Source of the DNA: Umbilicaria muhlenbergii
Taxonomy: Eukaryota > Ascomycota > Lecanoromycetes > Umbilicariales > Umbilicariaceae
Direction of reading: 5' to 3'
DNA length: 64,000 nt
Assembly: GCA_000611775.1 (NCBI GenBank)
Contig: KK106981.1
Coordinates: 10,463,522-10,527,521, forward strand
A model generated the notes under the pieces. It was not told the DNA's origin, searched no databases, and saw only the letters and a list, made by a program, of their open reading frames with translations. Below, in pieces: positions 19,319 through 32,400 of this stretch. How positions within the stretch are numbered: the first letter of the stretch is position 1; every line of letters starts with the position of its first letter. The translations under genes were made by a program, and so were the position numbers.

Positions 19319-21139
19319 TATCCGTATCTTGAGGCAGTGGGCAGCAGAGCGACAAGATCAAGAGACGGATGCCTTGTTGGCCATGAAGCAGTGATCGTTG
19401 GCGCACTTGGGAACATAGGAGTGGCACGACCTTTTGAGAAGCAGCGACAATTGTGGATATTGTAGCCTTACACGTGTGGAGGGTATTTTGAGCTCGCTGG
19501 GTGATTAGACCTCTTCCAAACTCGTACAGCCCATGCTTGCGGCGGGGGACGTATCATCGGAGGACAGGCGTATTCCGTTGTTGGGCTCCTACTTGATTGG
19601 AGGCTGGAGCAGATCAGTTGGGGCGGAGTGCTCGCAAGGCTGCCTGGCAGTCAATCATCTGGAAGGGTACATCTCCACTGCGCAAAGTCGTCGTCTAGAT
19701 CTACTCTCCATATTCCGTATCGACAGCTTGATGTCGGCTATACGGACGTTGTACAGTAGTGACGACGCGAAGCCGTACTACTTGTCCGCAGCGTCGTCTG
19801 AGTGCAATTTTACAACGATCCACTTTGTGTAGTATTCCAAGCTGAAATCTTCCATTGCTAGCGAGTAAACTAAATACTACTCCTGCTACTGCTACGAGTG
19901 GGTAGAGTTACTACTTAACAAGCACCGATTAAGCCCAATTCCTACATTTGCAGTTTGAATATTTTGCCTGCAACGTGCATACCAAGTGTCTATATGTGCT
20001 CCACCCCCAACAGCTTCTCGAACCCTTATGGCACCCGCGTGTACAAGTGATATTGATATGCGAGGTATGGGTGCAGCAGTGACCACCCTAAGGCGAGGAC
20101 GGTAGGGACTGGATTTTAATGAGTTCGGGGCAAGCAATTTGAGGAGGGAGTTGAAGAATATTCTCTGCTAGTAAACAGGTATGAATCACTGTCTGTAGTC
20201 GATGAGGACAGTAGGAGGAGGATCTGGTGGTTCAGTGGTGATGACTATAAGTAGAGCGATGTAAATCATGTCTGGAGAGTAAAGACATGAGGCTGAAAGA
20301 GCCAAAATCAGGTCCGAACAACACTGAATGCGTCACCTTTGGCCACAGATTCTTGAGGCGTCCTCAGGCTTCTCGACGATTCCCACTTCAAGCTCAAGTT
20401 TGATCCACCTCGACTGAGCTGGCTTACCACGTGCGTCTTTATACCTGAGATACTCATGCAACATTGATTAGCTACCTAGACCGGACCGTCGGTGGCGAAT
20501 ATCTTGGTCAAGTTAGCGATCTAGAGCGCGTGGGTGAAGGTCCAGGCAGTAGTCCGGCCGAGCCCTGCCCGCTTGGCACGACTGCTCACCTCACCCGATG
20601 CTCTGGTGACGGTCGCGCGAGCCTCCGGCGGCGTCGCGCGCTCGGGGCAGAAAAGTGAAGGCTTGAGGGGTGGCGGGGTGGCGGGTACGGCGGGGTAATC
20701 TCGGCGGAGGCGGGGGCGCCGGACGTGGGGCAGCTGTCGGGACTACGGTGCGGGTACCTTGCTCGTCTAGGTAGTTGGATCCCATGCTTTAATTCCTTCT
20801 GCCAGTTTCACTTCTAACGATAAGCAGGAACCTGGACTGACCAATTAGATAATTGATACTCGGGATTGGTGGGTAGCTTGCTCCGTAAATTTCCCAGTTC
20901 CGTTTAGCCTTCTTATCCATATCTTAGCCCTTTGCCCCGCGGACATCAACATCCCCACCCCACAGTCCGTGGTAGTGCATCCCTTGAGCCGCAGATTGAC
21001 GCTGTATATAACGATTCATAGCTGCAATATATTTTATATCTTGTGTCACGCATCTGCTCAGTCTCAGAACCAATTTGTCGCGAGCTTCTCTGTATTACTT
21101 GTGTGTTGCTAGTATAGATATTTGAATACCTACGATACA
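19319..21139. other. Intergenic region, 1.8 kb
   Basis: The spacer between the DUF3176 gene and the acetamidase (divergent starts). A 99-codon open frame at 19533-19832 has no recognisable domain and is not called. A GC-rich patch lies at 20600-20720. A TATA-like TGTATATAA sits at ~21003, about 135 bp before the amidase ATG, and is the best promoter candidate. Confidence 0.45.
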
Positions 21140-23176
21140 ATGGGCTGGGAAGAGACCGCCGCCGATAAGAAGGAACGCATCGAAACATCAATCCCAGAAG
21201 AATGGCGCATCAAGTCCAAAGATGTCGGCGACTCCGTTATGGATTACCCGGCGAAGAGTGGCATCCTGTCCAAGGAAGAGCTGGCCATCACCGAATCAAC
21301 TGCTGTCGACTTGGTTGCGAAGATGGCCAAGGGGGAGTTGAAGTCGGTAGATGTGACACGGGCATTCTGTAAACGAGCTGCATTGGCACATCAACTGGTG
21401 ATTGGTATCCGATAACGTCTCTCCATCTGTCTAATTGTTGCCTCAAGGTTAATTGCGCTCTTGAATTCTTCCCCGAAATGGCGCTTGCACAGGCGAAGGA
21501 GCTCGACGCCTACAACGAGAAGAACGGCAAGACCGTCGGCCCTTTGCACGGTCTTCCCATTTCGCTCAAGGACCAGTTCCGCGTCAAGGTAGGTTTGGTG
21601 TCTTTGCCGCTCCGGATTGCATACTAACGGTGAAAGGGGCTCGAAACGAGTATGGCCTATGTGGCCTGGATTGGCAAGTACGACGAGGAGGACTCCGTGC
21701 TCGTGACTTTGCTCCGCAAGGCTGGCGCTGTTTTCTACGTCAAGACGAGCGTGCCCCAGACTTTGATGGTCTGCGAGACGATCAACAACATCATCGGCCG
21801 GACCGTGAATCCTCGCAACAAGAACTGGTCTTGTGGTGGCAGTTCCGGTGGCGAGGGCGCTAACGTTGGCTTTCGGGGCGGCATCATCGGCGTGGGCACC
21901 GATATTGGTACTATACCTTCCGTTGTCCTGACGCCTTATGCTGACAACTTCGTTAGGTGGTTCCATTCGAGTCCCCTCCGCATTCAATTTCCTCTATGGT
22001 CTCCGCCCAAGCCATGGGCGGCTACCGTACGCCAAGATGGCTAACAGTATGGAAGGCCAGGAGACCGTTCACAGCGTTTGTGGGCCCATTACTCATTCCG
22101 TAGAGGGTATGTTTTCATTCTACGTCCTTGGGCAATCTATACCTCATCTGTTCTTGTTGTCTGCCACGACATTACGGTTGGTTATTGAGCTGACTTGCTC
22201 GCCAGATATGAGACTGTTCACCAAATCCGTCTTGTATGAAGAGCCGTGGAAGTACGATTCAAAAGTGATCCCGATGCCCTGGCGGCAAGGCGAAGAAGAT
22301 GTTATCAAGTCCAAGCTTTCATCTGGTGGCCTGACACTTGGCTTCTACAATTGTGATGGCAATGTACGCGAACTTTTACTACACTTATTCAGATCGATCG
22401 ACTCTGACAAACCTAGGTCCTTCCCCACCCGCCGATCCTCCGCGGTGTTGAAACCGTCGTTTCTACTATGAAGAAGAACGGCCACGAAGTCGTTCCCTGG
22501 GAACCGTACAAGCACGACTACGCCGTGAACCTCATCAACAGCATCTACGCAGGCGACGGGGGTGATGTAAGTTGCCGCCCCGGTCCAAACCCCACCCGCT
22601 AACACCAGCAAGGACGTCTACGGCGTACTCAAAGAATCCGGCGAACCCGCCATCCCCAACTTCCAGGACCTCATCAGCCCCGACCTACCCAAAGCCGACA
22701 TGAACCAGCTCTGGGACGCCCAGTTGAAGAAGTGGACCTTCCAGTGCGAGTACCTCACGCAGTGGCGCCAGATGGAAGAGAAGCTCGGCAAGGAGATGGA
22801 TGCGATCATTGCACCAATTACCCCTACGGCGGCGGTCAGGCATAATCAGTTCAAGTATTATGGGTATGCTAGTGCAATTAACCTGTTGGATTTCACGAGT
22901 GTGGTTGTTCCCGTTACGTTTGCGGATAAGAATGTGGATAAGAAGAGGGAGGATTATAAGCCGTTGAGTAAGATTGATGGGGTTGTTAATGACGAATGTA
23001 AGGACAATTCGTTTTGTGATTCTGAGATACTTTGCTGACGAGACGTAGATGACCCAGAGGCGTACCATGGTGCTCCTGTTGCTGTGCAAATTGTGGGACG
23101 GAGGCTTAGTGAGGAGAGAACGATGGCTATTGCGGAGGAGATTGGAAGGTTGCTGGGGAATCAGATCACACCTTGA
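21140..23176 (+). CDS. Acetamidase-type amidase (amidase signature family)
   Basis: Eight exons: 21140-21397, 21448-21588, 21637-21907, 21957-22106, 22206-22363, 22417-22566, 22613-22997 and 23049-23176. Every phase closes to 546 aa, matching fungal AmdS-like acetamidases (~548 aa). I start at the ATG at 21140; the frame upstream opens only with TTG. The catalytic Ser-cisSer-Lys triad is visible: Lys127 in GLPISLKDQF, cis-Ser202 in CGGSSGGEGA and nucleophile Ser226 in GTDIGGSIRVPS. The enzyme hydrolyses short-chain or aromatic amides to carboxylate and ammonia in the cytosol, letting the fungus use amides as nitrogen or carbon source. Six of the seven introns are 46-53 nt and one is 99 nt. 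No transporter or regulator is adjacent. The gene is intact. Confidence 0.93.
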
Positions 23177-23486
23177 TTGGCTGGTCTGGTCTGACAGGTC
23201 ATGGTTGTTCGCGTAGACGATGACGGATAGATTATCTTGTGAGATGCGGGATGAAGTTGGCCTATGTCACTTGCTAAGCTTTCCACTCGCACCATTTGAT
23301 GTTGACCTAGCTGCATAAGTTTCCTACTATCGTTCCGGGCATGTCCATGTTGTCGACAGAATTTCTCACTGATAAACCGTATTGTCGTACAATTGCTAAT
23401 TGTTCACAATGCAGATTTAAAACACTAATACGAAAAGGTTCTTTTCTAAGCTCCCCTGCCAGTACCAGCGAAGGTATTCTCGCTGG
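23177..23486. other. Convergent intergenic spacer
   Basis: Tail-to-tail spacer between the amidase and the ankyrin-TPR gene fragment. AT-rich around 23330-23430. No gene seen. Confidence 0.5.
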
Positions 23487-25706
23487 CTACGCTGGGGGTG
23501 GATCAATGCGAACCTGGTCTGGTTTTGCTGAGGCATATCGAGAGCTCTCTTCGTGCTTTCGAAGCATCGTCATATAGTTTTCGGAGGAGACGACAGTTTG
23601 CTGATGTTCTTCGCCATATAATCTCGTGTAGCCTTTGACTGCTCTCTGATAGAGAGAAGACGCCTCTTCGTACCGACCTTGTAGGCCAAGCACAAAAGCA
23701 AGATTTTGGATTGACAACAATGTGTCAGGGTGTGCATCATCTAGCATCTGCTCTCGCACTTCCAACATCTCTCGGTGCAACTCTTCAGCCTCGTTGTACT
23801 TCTGCTGGCGCTCTAAGTTTTCACAGAACAGAGACATCACTGCTAAGGTGTCAGAATGCTCCCGGCCTAGCACTTTCTTTCTCGTCTCTAACACCGCTCG
23901 GTACAACTCTTCAGCCTCATGATACTTTTCCTGGTGATGTAAGATCTCCGCTAACGAAGACATTGTTGCTAAGGTAGTAGGATGCTCCACATCTAGCATC
24001 TTTTTTTCCCCCGCCAGCACTAGTTGGCTTAACGACTCAGCCTCACTGTACTTCCTCTGACCCTTGAGGGCCTGAGTCAACAGAGCCAATGTTGTCAAGT
24101 TGTTAGGATTTTCATGCCCTAGCATCTTCTGTCCCACCTCCATTAACACTCGGCACATCTTTTCAGTCTCATTGTACTTTTCCTGACGCAGTAAGATCTC
24201 AGCCAAATGAGACATTGCTGTTAAGGTGTTAGGATGCTCCTTCCCTAGCCTCAGCTCCTGCGTCTTTAACACTTGACGACACAACTCCTCAGCCTCAATG
24301 TACTTTCCCTGGGAATCTAAGATCTCAGTCAACTGAGACATTGCTGTTAAGGTGTCAGGATGCTCCTTCCCTAGCACCCGCCCTCTCATGTTCAAGACTT
24401 GTAGATGCAACTCCTCAGCCTCCTTGAACTTTCCCTGGGAATCGAAGATCTTAGCCAACTGAGACATTGCTGTTAAGGTGCCAGGATGCTCCTTCCCTGG
24501 CACCAGCTCCTGCGTCTTTAACACGTCACGGCACAACTTCTCAGCCTCTTCAAGTTGGTTTGAGTATAGCAAGCTCGAAGCCAAGTCTTGCTTGGCGCTA
24601 AGTGTGCCAGGATGTTCTGGTCCTTGCACTCTCTCCCTCATCATCAGAATTTTTTGTCGTAGTTTCACAGAAGCCTGCAACTGTCCCGTGTATTCCAGTT
24701 TATCGGCAAGAAGAGCTATACTGGTTATCGTGCTAAGATGCTCCCGCCCATATAGCTCTGAACTCATCTCCACAACTCGCGACTGTAGCTTTTCTGCTTC
24801 TACCCACCGTCCTTGGCTTGTATATATGTCTGCCAAAGTTCCCATGTTGGCAATCGCGCCAGAGCCATTTGGGCCGAGCCTCTCAATAACCTGCGTCTGT
24901 AGTGCTTCTGCCTTGTCGAACCGTTGCTCGGCAATGTATCCCGCCACTTGATCTGCCATCCTTGTGGTGTCATCATCGAGGCCAATCTTATCACCCAACA
25001 TCTCGTTGTCATTTTCCGGATCGGACTGGGTATTGATTTCAGTGTCCCTTGGAAGATCTCCCATTTTCTGAGCCCTGGCACCTCGAAGTAATTCTCCAAT
25101 CGCTCTATGTTTCATAGTTATAGTCCTCAACCACTTAGGATCTAGGATGGTGGCATCAGCGCCATTTTCTAATAGAAGTTGCACCAGTGATAGATGTCCT
25201 CCAGAAGCAGCTGCCATCAATGCTGATCGGTAATCACTGGCTTGAGTATTGAATTTATCCCCCTTTTCCAAGAGCAATAGCACGATGGATTCATGTCCCT
25301 GAGAAGATGCTTCTGTAAGAGCGTCGCTGTAATCACCGGCTTGCGCAGCTGAGTCATGACGATGCGGAGCGAAATCAGCTCCTAGCTCTAAGAACAGTCG
25401 GACCAGTGTGTCCTGCCCTCTGTGGGCCGCAACTTCGAGCGCAGTCTTGTAATCTCGATTTAAAATATAAGGGTAAGCCCCTTTGTCTAACAACAGCCGC
25501 ACCACGGGTTCATTTCCTCCAGTGACTGCCGCTAGTAATGGAGTACCCCATGTCTCCCCGTTAGAGTTCAAGTCTGCACCTTCTTCCAACAACTGCGCCA
25601 CCTCAGCTTCGAGGCCTTCGTAAGCTGCAATATGTAGAGCGGGGTTTTTCTCTTTCTCGTAAGAAGCTCCTGAGTTAGTCTCCCATTTCTTATCCGAGGA
25701 AGTATC
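23487..25706 (-). pseudogene. 3' half of a split C2H2-ankyrin-TPR gene
   Basis: An open frame runs from the transposon border at 25706 to the TGA at 23487 (739 codons), with no ATG at its beginning, because the 5' half lies 22.7 kb away at 48375-50020. About five ankyrin repeats come first (NPALHIAAYEGLEAEVAQLL, TPLLAAVTGGNEPVVRLLL, and so on). A charged linker follows, then about eleven 42-residue kinesin-light-chain-type TPRs with the EHP-x-TL-x-M-x-x-L-A-E-I-x-x-x-Q-x-K-Y-x-E-AE-x-L pattern, then a short tail. Such ANK/TPR arrays are protein-interaction platforms in fungal NLR-like and other allorecognition-type proteins. The copia 3' LTR directly upstream reads in the same direction and might drive a truncated transcript (inference). 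Confidence 0.85.
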
Positions 25707-25961
25707 TGTTGTAATGGGACGATATAGAGACCAAATAAATGTATTGTATCTGCCTAAATATCACCCAAATGATATAAATGAACGTGAGGAAGAAAGCAGA
25801 AACTTGAGGCTTTTGAGCCGTTAATATACATGTTAAGGAGCTTTTCGCTAAGCCAAAACATACGTACACTCATGACGTGACTGCTTCTCTTGCTAGGAAC
25901 CCCTGCTCTAAACCCCTGCCTCAATGACGTCTGCTCAGCGGTGAATCAGTGAAATTCAACA
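25707..25961 (-). repeat. Copia LTR (3' LTR of the minus-strand element)
   Basis: 255 bp, TG...CA. It begins TGTTGTAATGGGA on the plus strand and ends AATTCAACA. It matches the LTR at 48120-48374 along its full length and interrupts the C2H2-ankyrin-TPR gene directly after the GTATC duplication. Confidence 0.95.
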
Positions 25962-25977
25962 CTCCCTCTTCGGCTTC
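25962..25977 (-). other. Polypurine tract of the copia element
   Basis: Read on the minus strand, GAAGCCGAAGAGGGAG directly abuts the start of the 3' LTR, the expected place and composition for plus-strand priming. Confidence 0.65.
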
Positions 25978-26226
25978 GCTGCCAGCGGCTTTCAGGGGTA
26001 ACTCTGAAACATAAAATGAATAAAATAACATTTAATGAGCGTTAGATTTGGCCTCTGTAGGTGGTAGGTAAAATGGCGGCCAAAATGGCTCAACTAGAAC
26101 TGAAATAAAAACATGAGTAGACAACCACGTGCTCTGAAGACCTAGGGAGTTCGTCAGAAGGGGATTTCAGTACACTCTTTTGAATGATTGTACTGGCTAG
26201 GCTTGAAAAAGCAGTCCTGAAGAACC

Positions 26227-26414
26227 CTAAGCGTTGATGAGATCAAGTAGGGAAAGTTCAGTCTGGAATTTCTCCCTCATAAGTGGCTTCATCAAGCAGT
26301 CGGCAGGCATATCAGCAGTAAGAATGTAGATGAATATAATAAGGCCGTCTTCTAGAGCTTCCCTTACATAATGGTACTGCACCTTGATATGCTTGGTCCT
26401 GGCGTGGAATTCAG
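26227..26414 (-). pseudogene. Copia pol: end of RNase H
   Basis: The minus-strand translation gives NPEFHARTKHIKVQYHYVRE, then ILTADMPADCLMKPL, then LLDLINA and a TAG at 26227-26229. This is the canonical end of copia RNase H (the catalytic-core-distal N-x-E-x-H-x-R-T-K-H-I motif). The rest of the domain lies at 34641-35219, separated by chromovirus A. Confidence 0.85.
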
Positions 26415-26419
26415 GATTT

Positions 26420-26690
26420 TGTCAGGGCCACCATATAATAGTACGACAGTACGACACTATAGTACGACACTATAGTACGACATTATATAGATATGATGAC
26501 TCAGCGCCTAGCGCCTTGGCATCAAGTGAAAACTCTTCACAAGGAGGTTCGGAAACCTGCTTCCTCAGCGATCAGTTTTGCCACCGAATAGAAGACGTAT
26601 AACCACTGCATTGACTCTATCATGACTTTTGCCTACAACACCCCGTTCAAACACCGCTACGACGCTCTGTCGTACACCCCGCCTCTTACA
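26420..26690 (+). repeat. 5' LTR of chromovirus A (CpG-retaining)
   Basis: 271 bp. I count 16 CpG sites, of which 12 read TG or CA in the 3' LTR. It includes short GTACGACACTATA-type tandem units near its start. Confidence 0.93.
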
Positions 26691-26691
26691 T

Positions 26692-26701
26692 ACTGATCGC
26701 T
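26692..26701 (+). other. Putative self-priming site of chromovirus A
   Basis: ACTGATCGCT lies one base after the 5' LTR and is exactly complementary to AGCGATCAGT at 26567-26576 inside the LTR. Tf1/sushi-type chromoviruses prime with the folded-back 5' end of their own RNA, and this geometry fits. No tRNA match was apparent. Confidence 0.55.
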
Positions 26702-26746
26702 CAGTACCCTCGGGCGAACGGTCACGTTGAAAGCAAATAAGACACG

Positions 26747-29700
26747 ATGGCATCAACGCTTCAATCTCATCAGGCCAGCGAAACAGTCAACAACCAAGCT
26801 GAGGCAGGCCCTTCAACTAGCAGGTCTACATTACCAGTCATTGATACCCCTACTTCTGACATCATTGATGATGACGAACATATTGCTGCAGGCAACCTCA
26901 ATGACATCATTGAAGACCTTGAGGCAGTCACTGCTCATAATCAGGAGATCATTGAGCGTCAGCAACTACAGCTACAATGTGTATGACAAGAAATTAAGTT
27001 TGAGGACAATAAAAGGGAGCTTCAGGAGCTCAATCAACACCTGCAAGAAGATTCTTCAACTATGATAAACTCAGAGAACAACACAGGTTCATCACATGAA
27101 CTATGACATTGAGTTACAACAGACATCACACCTCCCCCTTTTTGACACCTTATAAAGCCATGAGAGCCTCATCTCTATGCAGAGAGGCATCAAAGTCATG
27201 AGATGAAGACTTCAAGAATACCTGAATGAAATCAATCAAAATCAGGAGCTGATGTCAGAGCAATTCCTTACTGAATGAGATTTCATCATCTGAGCAGGCA
27301 CCTACCTTGAGAAAACAGTCATGAGTGACTGATGAAAGCAAAAGAAGCAGCATGATCACACTTGAGTCACTTACAACAACTTTTTAAAGGTTCTAGAGAA
27401 GAACCTATCCTCTGATGAAAACACAGATGAATGAAATATCATCATCTTCAATGCAGCTGAATTCTGCAATCATGATATAATCATCTTTTGATACAATAAA
27501 TTATCAGAACTCTACTGCTTCCTTTTAACCTCACACAAAGAGATCAGTGAGATGCTCATTCAAGATCATTGATGATCAAGGCTTCCTCATCATGTTCTGA
27601 CTGAACTATGACGTTGAGATCTGACGCAGGTTGCAAGACAGTCAGTGCAGGAAATTTCAGCACATCTTGACATCATCATCAATCATGAACTGTTCTGAAG
27701 CCGCTCAAACATCAAAAAGGATCATCAAAGCAAAACTGACAACAACAACAAAAGTACAACACAGATGTCATACTACAACAGAAAAGAATTCCTCATCAAA
27801 TAATAAACAATCTGCACTCAATTCACTCAATTCAGCTGTGAAAGAGGAAACAACTCATGAGGTTTTTATCATGAAAGTGGCCGCAATCAGAGTCAGAATC
27901 TCAATCATATATTAATCACTGAGGGAGCAATTATGATGATGACATGAACATTCACAACCCCCTCACGCTGACAAGGAGACTTCATCCCAAGGAATGAAGT
28001 GAATGCATGAAGGTCAACAGATCTCTGCATTAAATATGAAGTCATCAGTCATTGAACAAATGATTGTACAACTGAATGATCTACAGCCGTCTTCATCACA
28101 GTCAATGTGAATAAATGACTCACAGATCACCTTCAGTTTGCCTCACTACTGATTATTGATGATATCTCACATCTGATATCAGGGCAACTAGAGGTGGAAC
28201 TGCACATAATGACAATGAGTGATATGATGAGCAAATCTCCACAATATTCATATATTATCAACAATGGCAGCCAGGGCAATACAATCACATGAGACATTGT
28301 TAATAAGCTGTCTCTACTGACTGAATCCTATGAGGCTCAAGGTAATGCATGAGATAATGTGATTAAGTTATCAGAGTCTGTCATACTGATGATTACAGCA
28401 TATGACACTGATGATTAATCTTACCACTATAGCAATCATTTCTTTATCACATAAGACAACACATCAGCTCCTTTTGTCCTCAGGCTATCATTTCTAGTTC
28501 ATGCAAACTCAAATCACTACTATGATACAGGTAAATTCTTATGAAGAAAGTCAAAACATACTACTGCACATCATATATTCACTGTCAGTGAAAAGAAGGC
28601 GTTGAAGAATGTTCTACATATGAACAACCTCATCATTACTGACTGCTTTATAGGGCAGGAGAACATAGTGACTGATATGAAAAAATATACCCTTCAGATG
28701 AACTCATTACAGTATGACAGAGGTAGAAATGTGTATGACACATTATCACCTGAATAACATGAATACAAAAACATATTTCAGGAAACTGAGAAGCAGTCTC
28801 TGCCTGAGAGAGGTTCACATGATCATGTCATTGACTTAAAACTGAGGCAGCAACCTTCATTCAGAAAGTTATACTCAATGTCTTCAGCTGAGCTTGATGT
28901 ACTGAAGGTATATTTAGATGACATTATGAAAGCAAGCATAATCTGCAAATTAATATCATCTGCAGCTTCATCTGTCATGTTCATGCTTAAATCAGATGAA
29001 AGCCTGCGACTGATCATTAATTATAAGTGATTGAATGACATTATCATTAAGAACTGTTATCCCCTACCACTCATATCAGATATGTTGAACTGTCTTCAAG
29101 GAGTTAAGAAGTTCACTAAGCTGAACTGCAAGAATGCATATAATTGAATACAAATCAAGAGTGAAGATGAGTGGAAAACAGCATTCTGAACACAGTTCAG
29201 CCTGTTTAAATATCTTGTCATGCCTTTCAGTCTCACAAATGCTCCTGCTATGTTTCAAGCCTTCATTAATAAGGCTCTTGATGAGTTCCTTGATATAATC
29301 TGCATGATTTATCTAGATGATATCCTGATCTTCAGCAAAGATGAATCTGAACATGAGAAGCATGTATGACAAGTATTAACTGCATTATAACATCACAATC
29401 TTCATCTTAAGATCAGCAAATGCTTCTTTAATGCAATGAAAGTGAACTTCCTGAGGTTTAAGATCAATACTGAAGGCATACATATGAGTTCAGAAAGAAT
29501 TCACGCCGTTGAAGAATGACTATCCTCAGAGAATGTTCATGAATTGCAGGTTTTTCTAAGCTTCACCAACTTCTTCTGAAGGTTTATAAAAGATTATTCA
29601 TGAATTGCAGCACCACTGTTAAATCTCCTGAAAACAGGAAAGAATAAAAAGAAGACTGAGGATACATCACTCTCTCCTCTTCAATCTCAATGAATTATTA

Positions 29701-32400
29701 TTAAAAGAAAGCAGAACAGCCTGACCTCATTGTGAAGATTTAATACAAAGTATTCAGCATGTAATCTGCAAGTCAGAGGAAAGCTACAACAAGAAAATGT
29801 TGTACCTGCCTCTTTTTCACTCTCAGGAGTCACATTGAAAGCATTTAATGCTCTGAAGGAAACCTTCATGAGTGCTTCATTGCTACATTATTTTGATGAA
29901 AACAAACTCATGAGGGTTGAAATGAATGCCTTTGAATTCACAATTGACAGAATCTTGATGCAACACTTTAAAGTTGATGATCAATTGCACTGATTATCAG
30001 TTACTTACTACAGCAAGAAGCTGCTAAATACTGAGACCTGATATGATACAGGTGAGCAAGAGCTCCTTGTCATCATGAAAGTCATGCATCATTGATGACA
30101 TTACTGTTGAGGCGCTAGGCACCTGATCATTGTATTGATCAACCACGCAAACCTTGTTTGGTTTATGACTACCTCAAACCTCACATGAAGGCAGCTCAAG
30201 TGAGCTGAAAAGCTCACTGAGTACAACTTTAAGGTCACATATCAAGAGGGCAAGAAGAACTCTGCTGACAGTCTGTCAAGATGACCTGATTATGAACTGC
30301 TGAAAGCTGCCAGTACCTCAACTGTCACTGAAATAATGCAACAGTCCTTCCATTTAGGAAGCAAGGACTATAAGTCAGTGCAGGAGAAATTATACATGCT
30401 TGCTGTAATGACACTGCAGCCAAGACGCTCAGTACAACAGAGGCTACAACAAAAGAATGTTGTACCTGTCACAATGAATAATATCAGTATGATGAATACT
30501 GAAGCTGACAGCATGACTGAAACATCAGCAGTTCATGACCTACATGCTCAAGAAGCAAGTCATGATGAATATATCAATACAATGAATACTGAAGCTGGTG
30601 ATACAACTGAAACACCAGCAGTTTGTGACTTATATGCTCAAGAAGCAAGCTGTGACTGAATGAGAGAGCTTAAGTATGCAGAACCTGAGCAGCACTCAAT
30701 CAAGGATAATGCAGCAAGCACTGTAGTTATGAATGATGACACAAGTCATGTTCTTATCAATCTTTAAATTGAGGATAGCGCTCTTTCTGCTGACACTGTT
30801 GAAGCGCTTCAGCTCATGTCTGCTCACTCACCCCTAGATGAGGAGATAACAGCTTATACAAGGATGTCTATCAAACAACTTGAATGTACAATTCATACTG
30901 AACAGTCAAAAGACGGTTTGGTATGATGAGTATGACAGGGATTAACTACCCCTCTTGAGGATAAAAACAACTTGGCTGAGTCAGAAATGACAAATATGAT
31001 GACAATACTCTCTGACATAATGAAACATTGAGAGGAAATTGAGGATGTCATATATTATGACAGTAAGATCTACATTCCGCAGAACCCTGCCCTTCACAAT
31101 GCAGTGATCAGTTGATTTCATGATGATGTTTTTGCAGGTCATTTTGAGAAGTCAAGAACTGCAGAATTAATGCAGTGATCTTATGACTGACCTGATGCTG
31201 TCAGAGATGTACGACATTACTGTCATGACTGTGTTGAATGTCAAAAGGTGAAGCCAGCTCATCACAAATCATACAGATTATTAAACCCATTATCAGTCCT
31301 GAAAGTGTCATGACATATGATGACAATGAACTTCATTATGAACCTGCCACTGAGCAGCACATATGAAAGTATGACATGAGATTCAATCCTCATCATAGTT
31401 GATAAGTTGATTAAAATGGCTCATTATATTCCTGTACAGAAGACAATGTCAGTTGCTGACTTCATTGAAGTGTTTATTCAGGACATTATCAAGCATCATG
31501 ACATGTCAAAAGTTCTAATCACAGACAGAGATAAGTTTTTTATGTCAGAGCAATGAATCAGCTTCTGCTTTCACATGCAGTGTCATCATAACATGTCAAC
31601 AGCTTTTCACCTGCAAACTGATGATCAAACAGAGAGGCAGAACCAGTCCCTGAAGGTGTATTTATGCATATTCATTAATGAGCAGCAAGAGGACTGAGTG
31701 AAGTTCTTATCCTGCACAGAGTTCTCATACAACAACTTCATACATGCTGCTATGAAAAAGAGCCCCTTTCAGCTTAACCTAGGATGAGACCCTCAGATGA
31801 GCCTAAGTAGGCTGCTTATACAGCACTCACATGAACAAATAAAACCCTATGCAGATGCACAGCAGCTTCAAGACCAAATTGCAACAGCTCATGAGCAGCT
31901 ACAATAAGTCAACAAGATGTATGCAAACTATTATAATCAGCACTGAATGAAGATAACATTCAAAGAAGGTGATTTAGTACTGATCAATGAAAAGAATGTG
32001 TCAGTGAACAAGCAGATGAAGAAACTGCATTGAAAAAAGCTCAGCTCATTCATGATATGACATGTGATAAGTCAGTCATCATATGAACTTGACCTCTCAG
32101 AGGATCAAAACATCTATAACATATTCAACATCACTTTATTGAAGTCATTTCAAGACACACGTCATGTGTCCTCTGCATTGGCAGGAAAAGACCTACTACT
32201 CAACTGAGATGATGAGTGAGAAGTCAAGGCAATTGTGGATAATCATGTTCATGATGACAGGCTTCAATACCTCATCAAATGAAAGCTGACAGACCAGGTG
32301 TGAGATGACACATGAAAGTCAGCACACTTCATTCATAATGCAAAGGCAAAAATGTGAAAATTTCATGCTGACAACCCTGACAAACAGAAATTCAGGTGAG
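26747..32400 (+). pseudogene. gag-pol remnant of chromovirus A
   Basis: Gag opens at 26747 (MASTLQSHQASET) and loses frame quickly. The protease active site, around 28250, reads INNGSQGN, where the family has DSG. RT is readable from ~28850 to 29500: INYK-stop-LNDI, [28 protein letters not shown] and an intact [11 protein letters not shown]. RNase H lies near 29890-30130. The integrase HHCC finger (GHF...HYCHDCVECQKVKPAHH) is at ~31130-31270 and its core (ITDRDKFF, the family Asp) at ~31380-31780. Chromodomain-like sequence (LQYLIK-stop-K) lies near 32220-32330. In-frame TGA codons replace CGA (AF-stop-TQF for AFRT) or TGG. No active product is possible. Confidence 0.88.

Noticed and set aside
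19533-19832. A 99-codon frame in the large intergenic region
   Set aside because: No domain, no clear start context and no splice structure; length is expected by chance.
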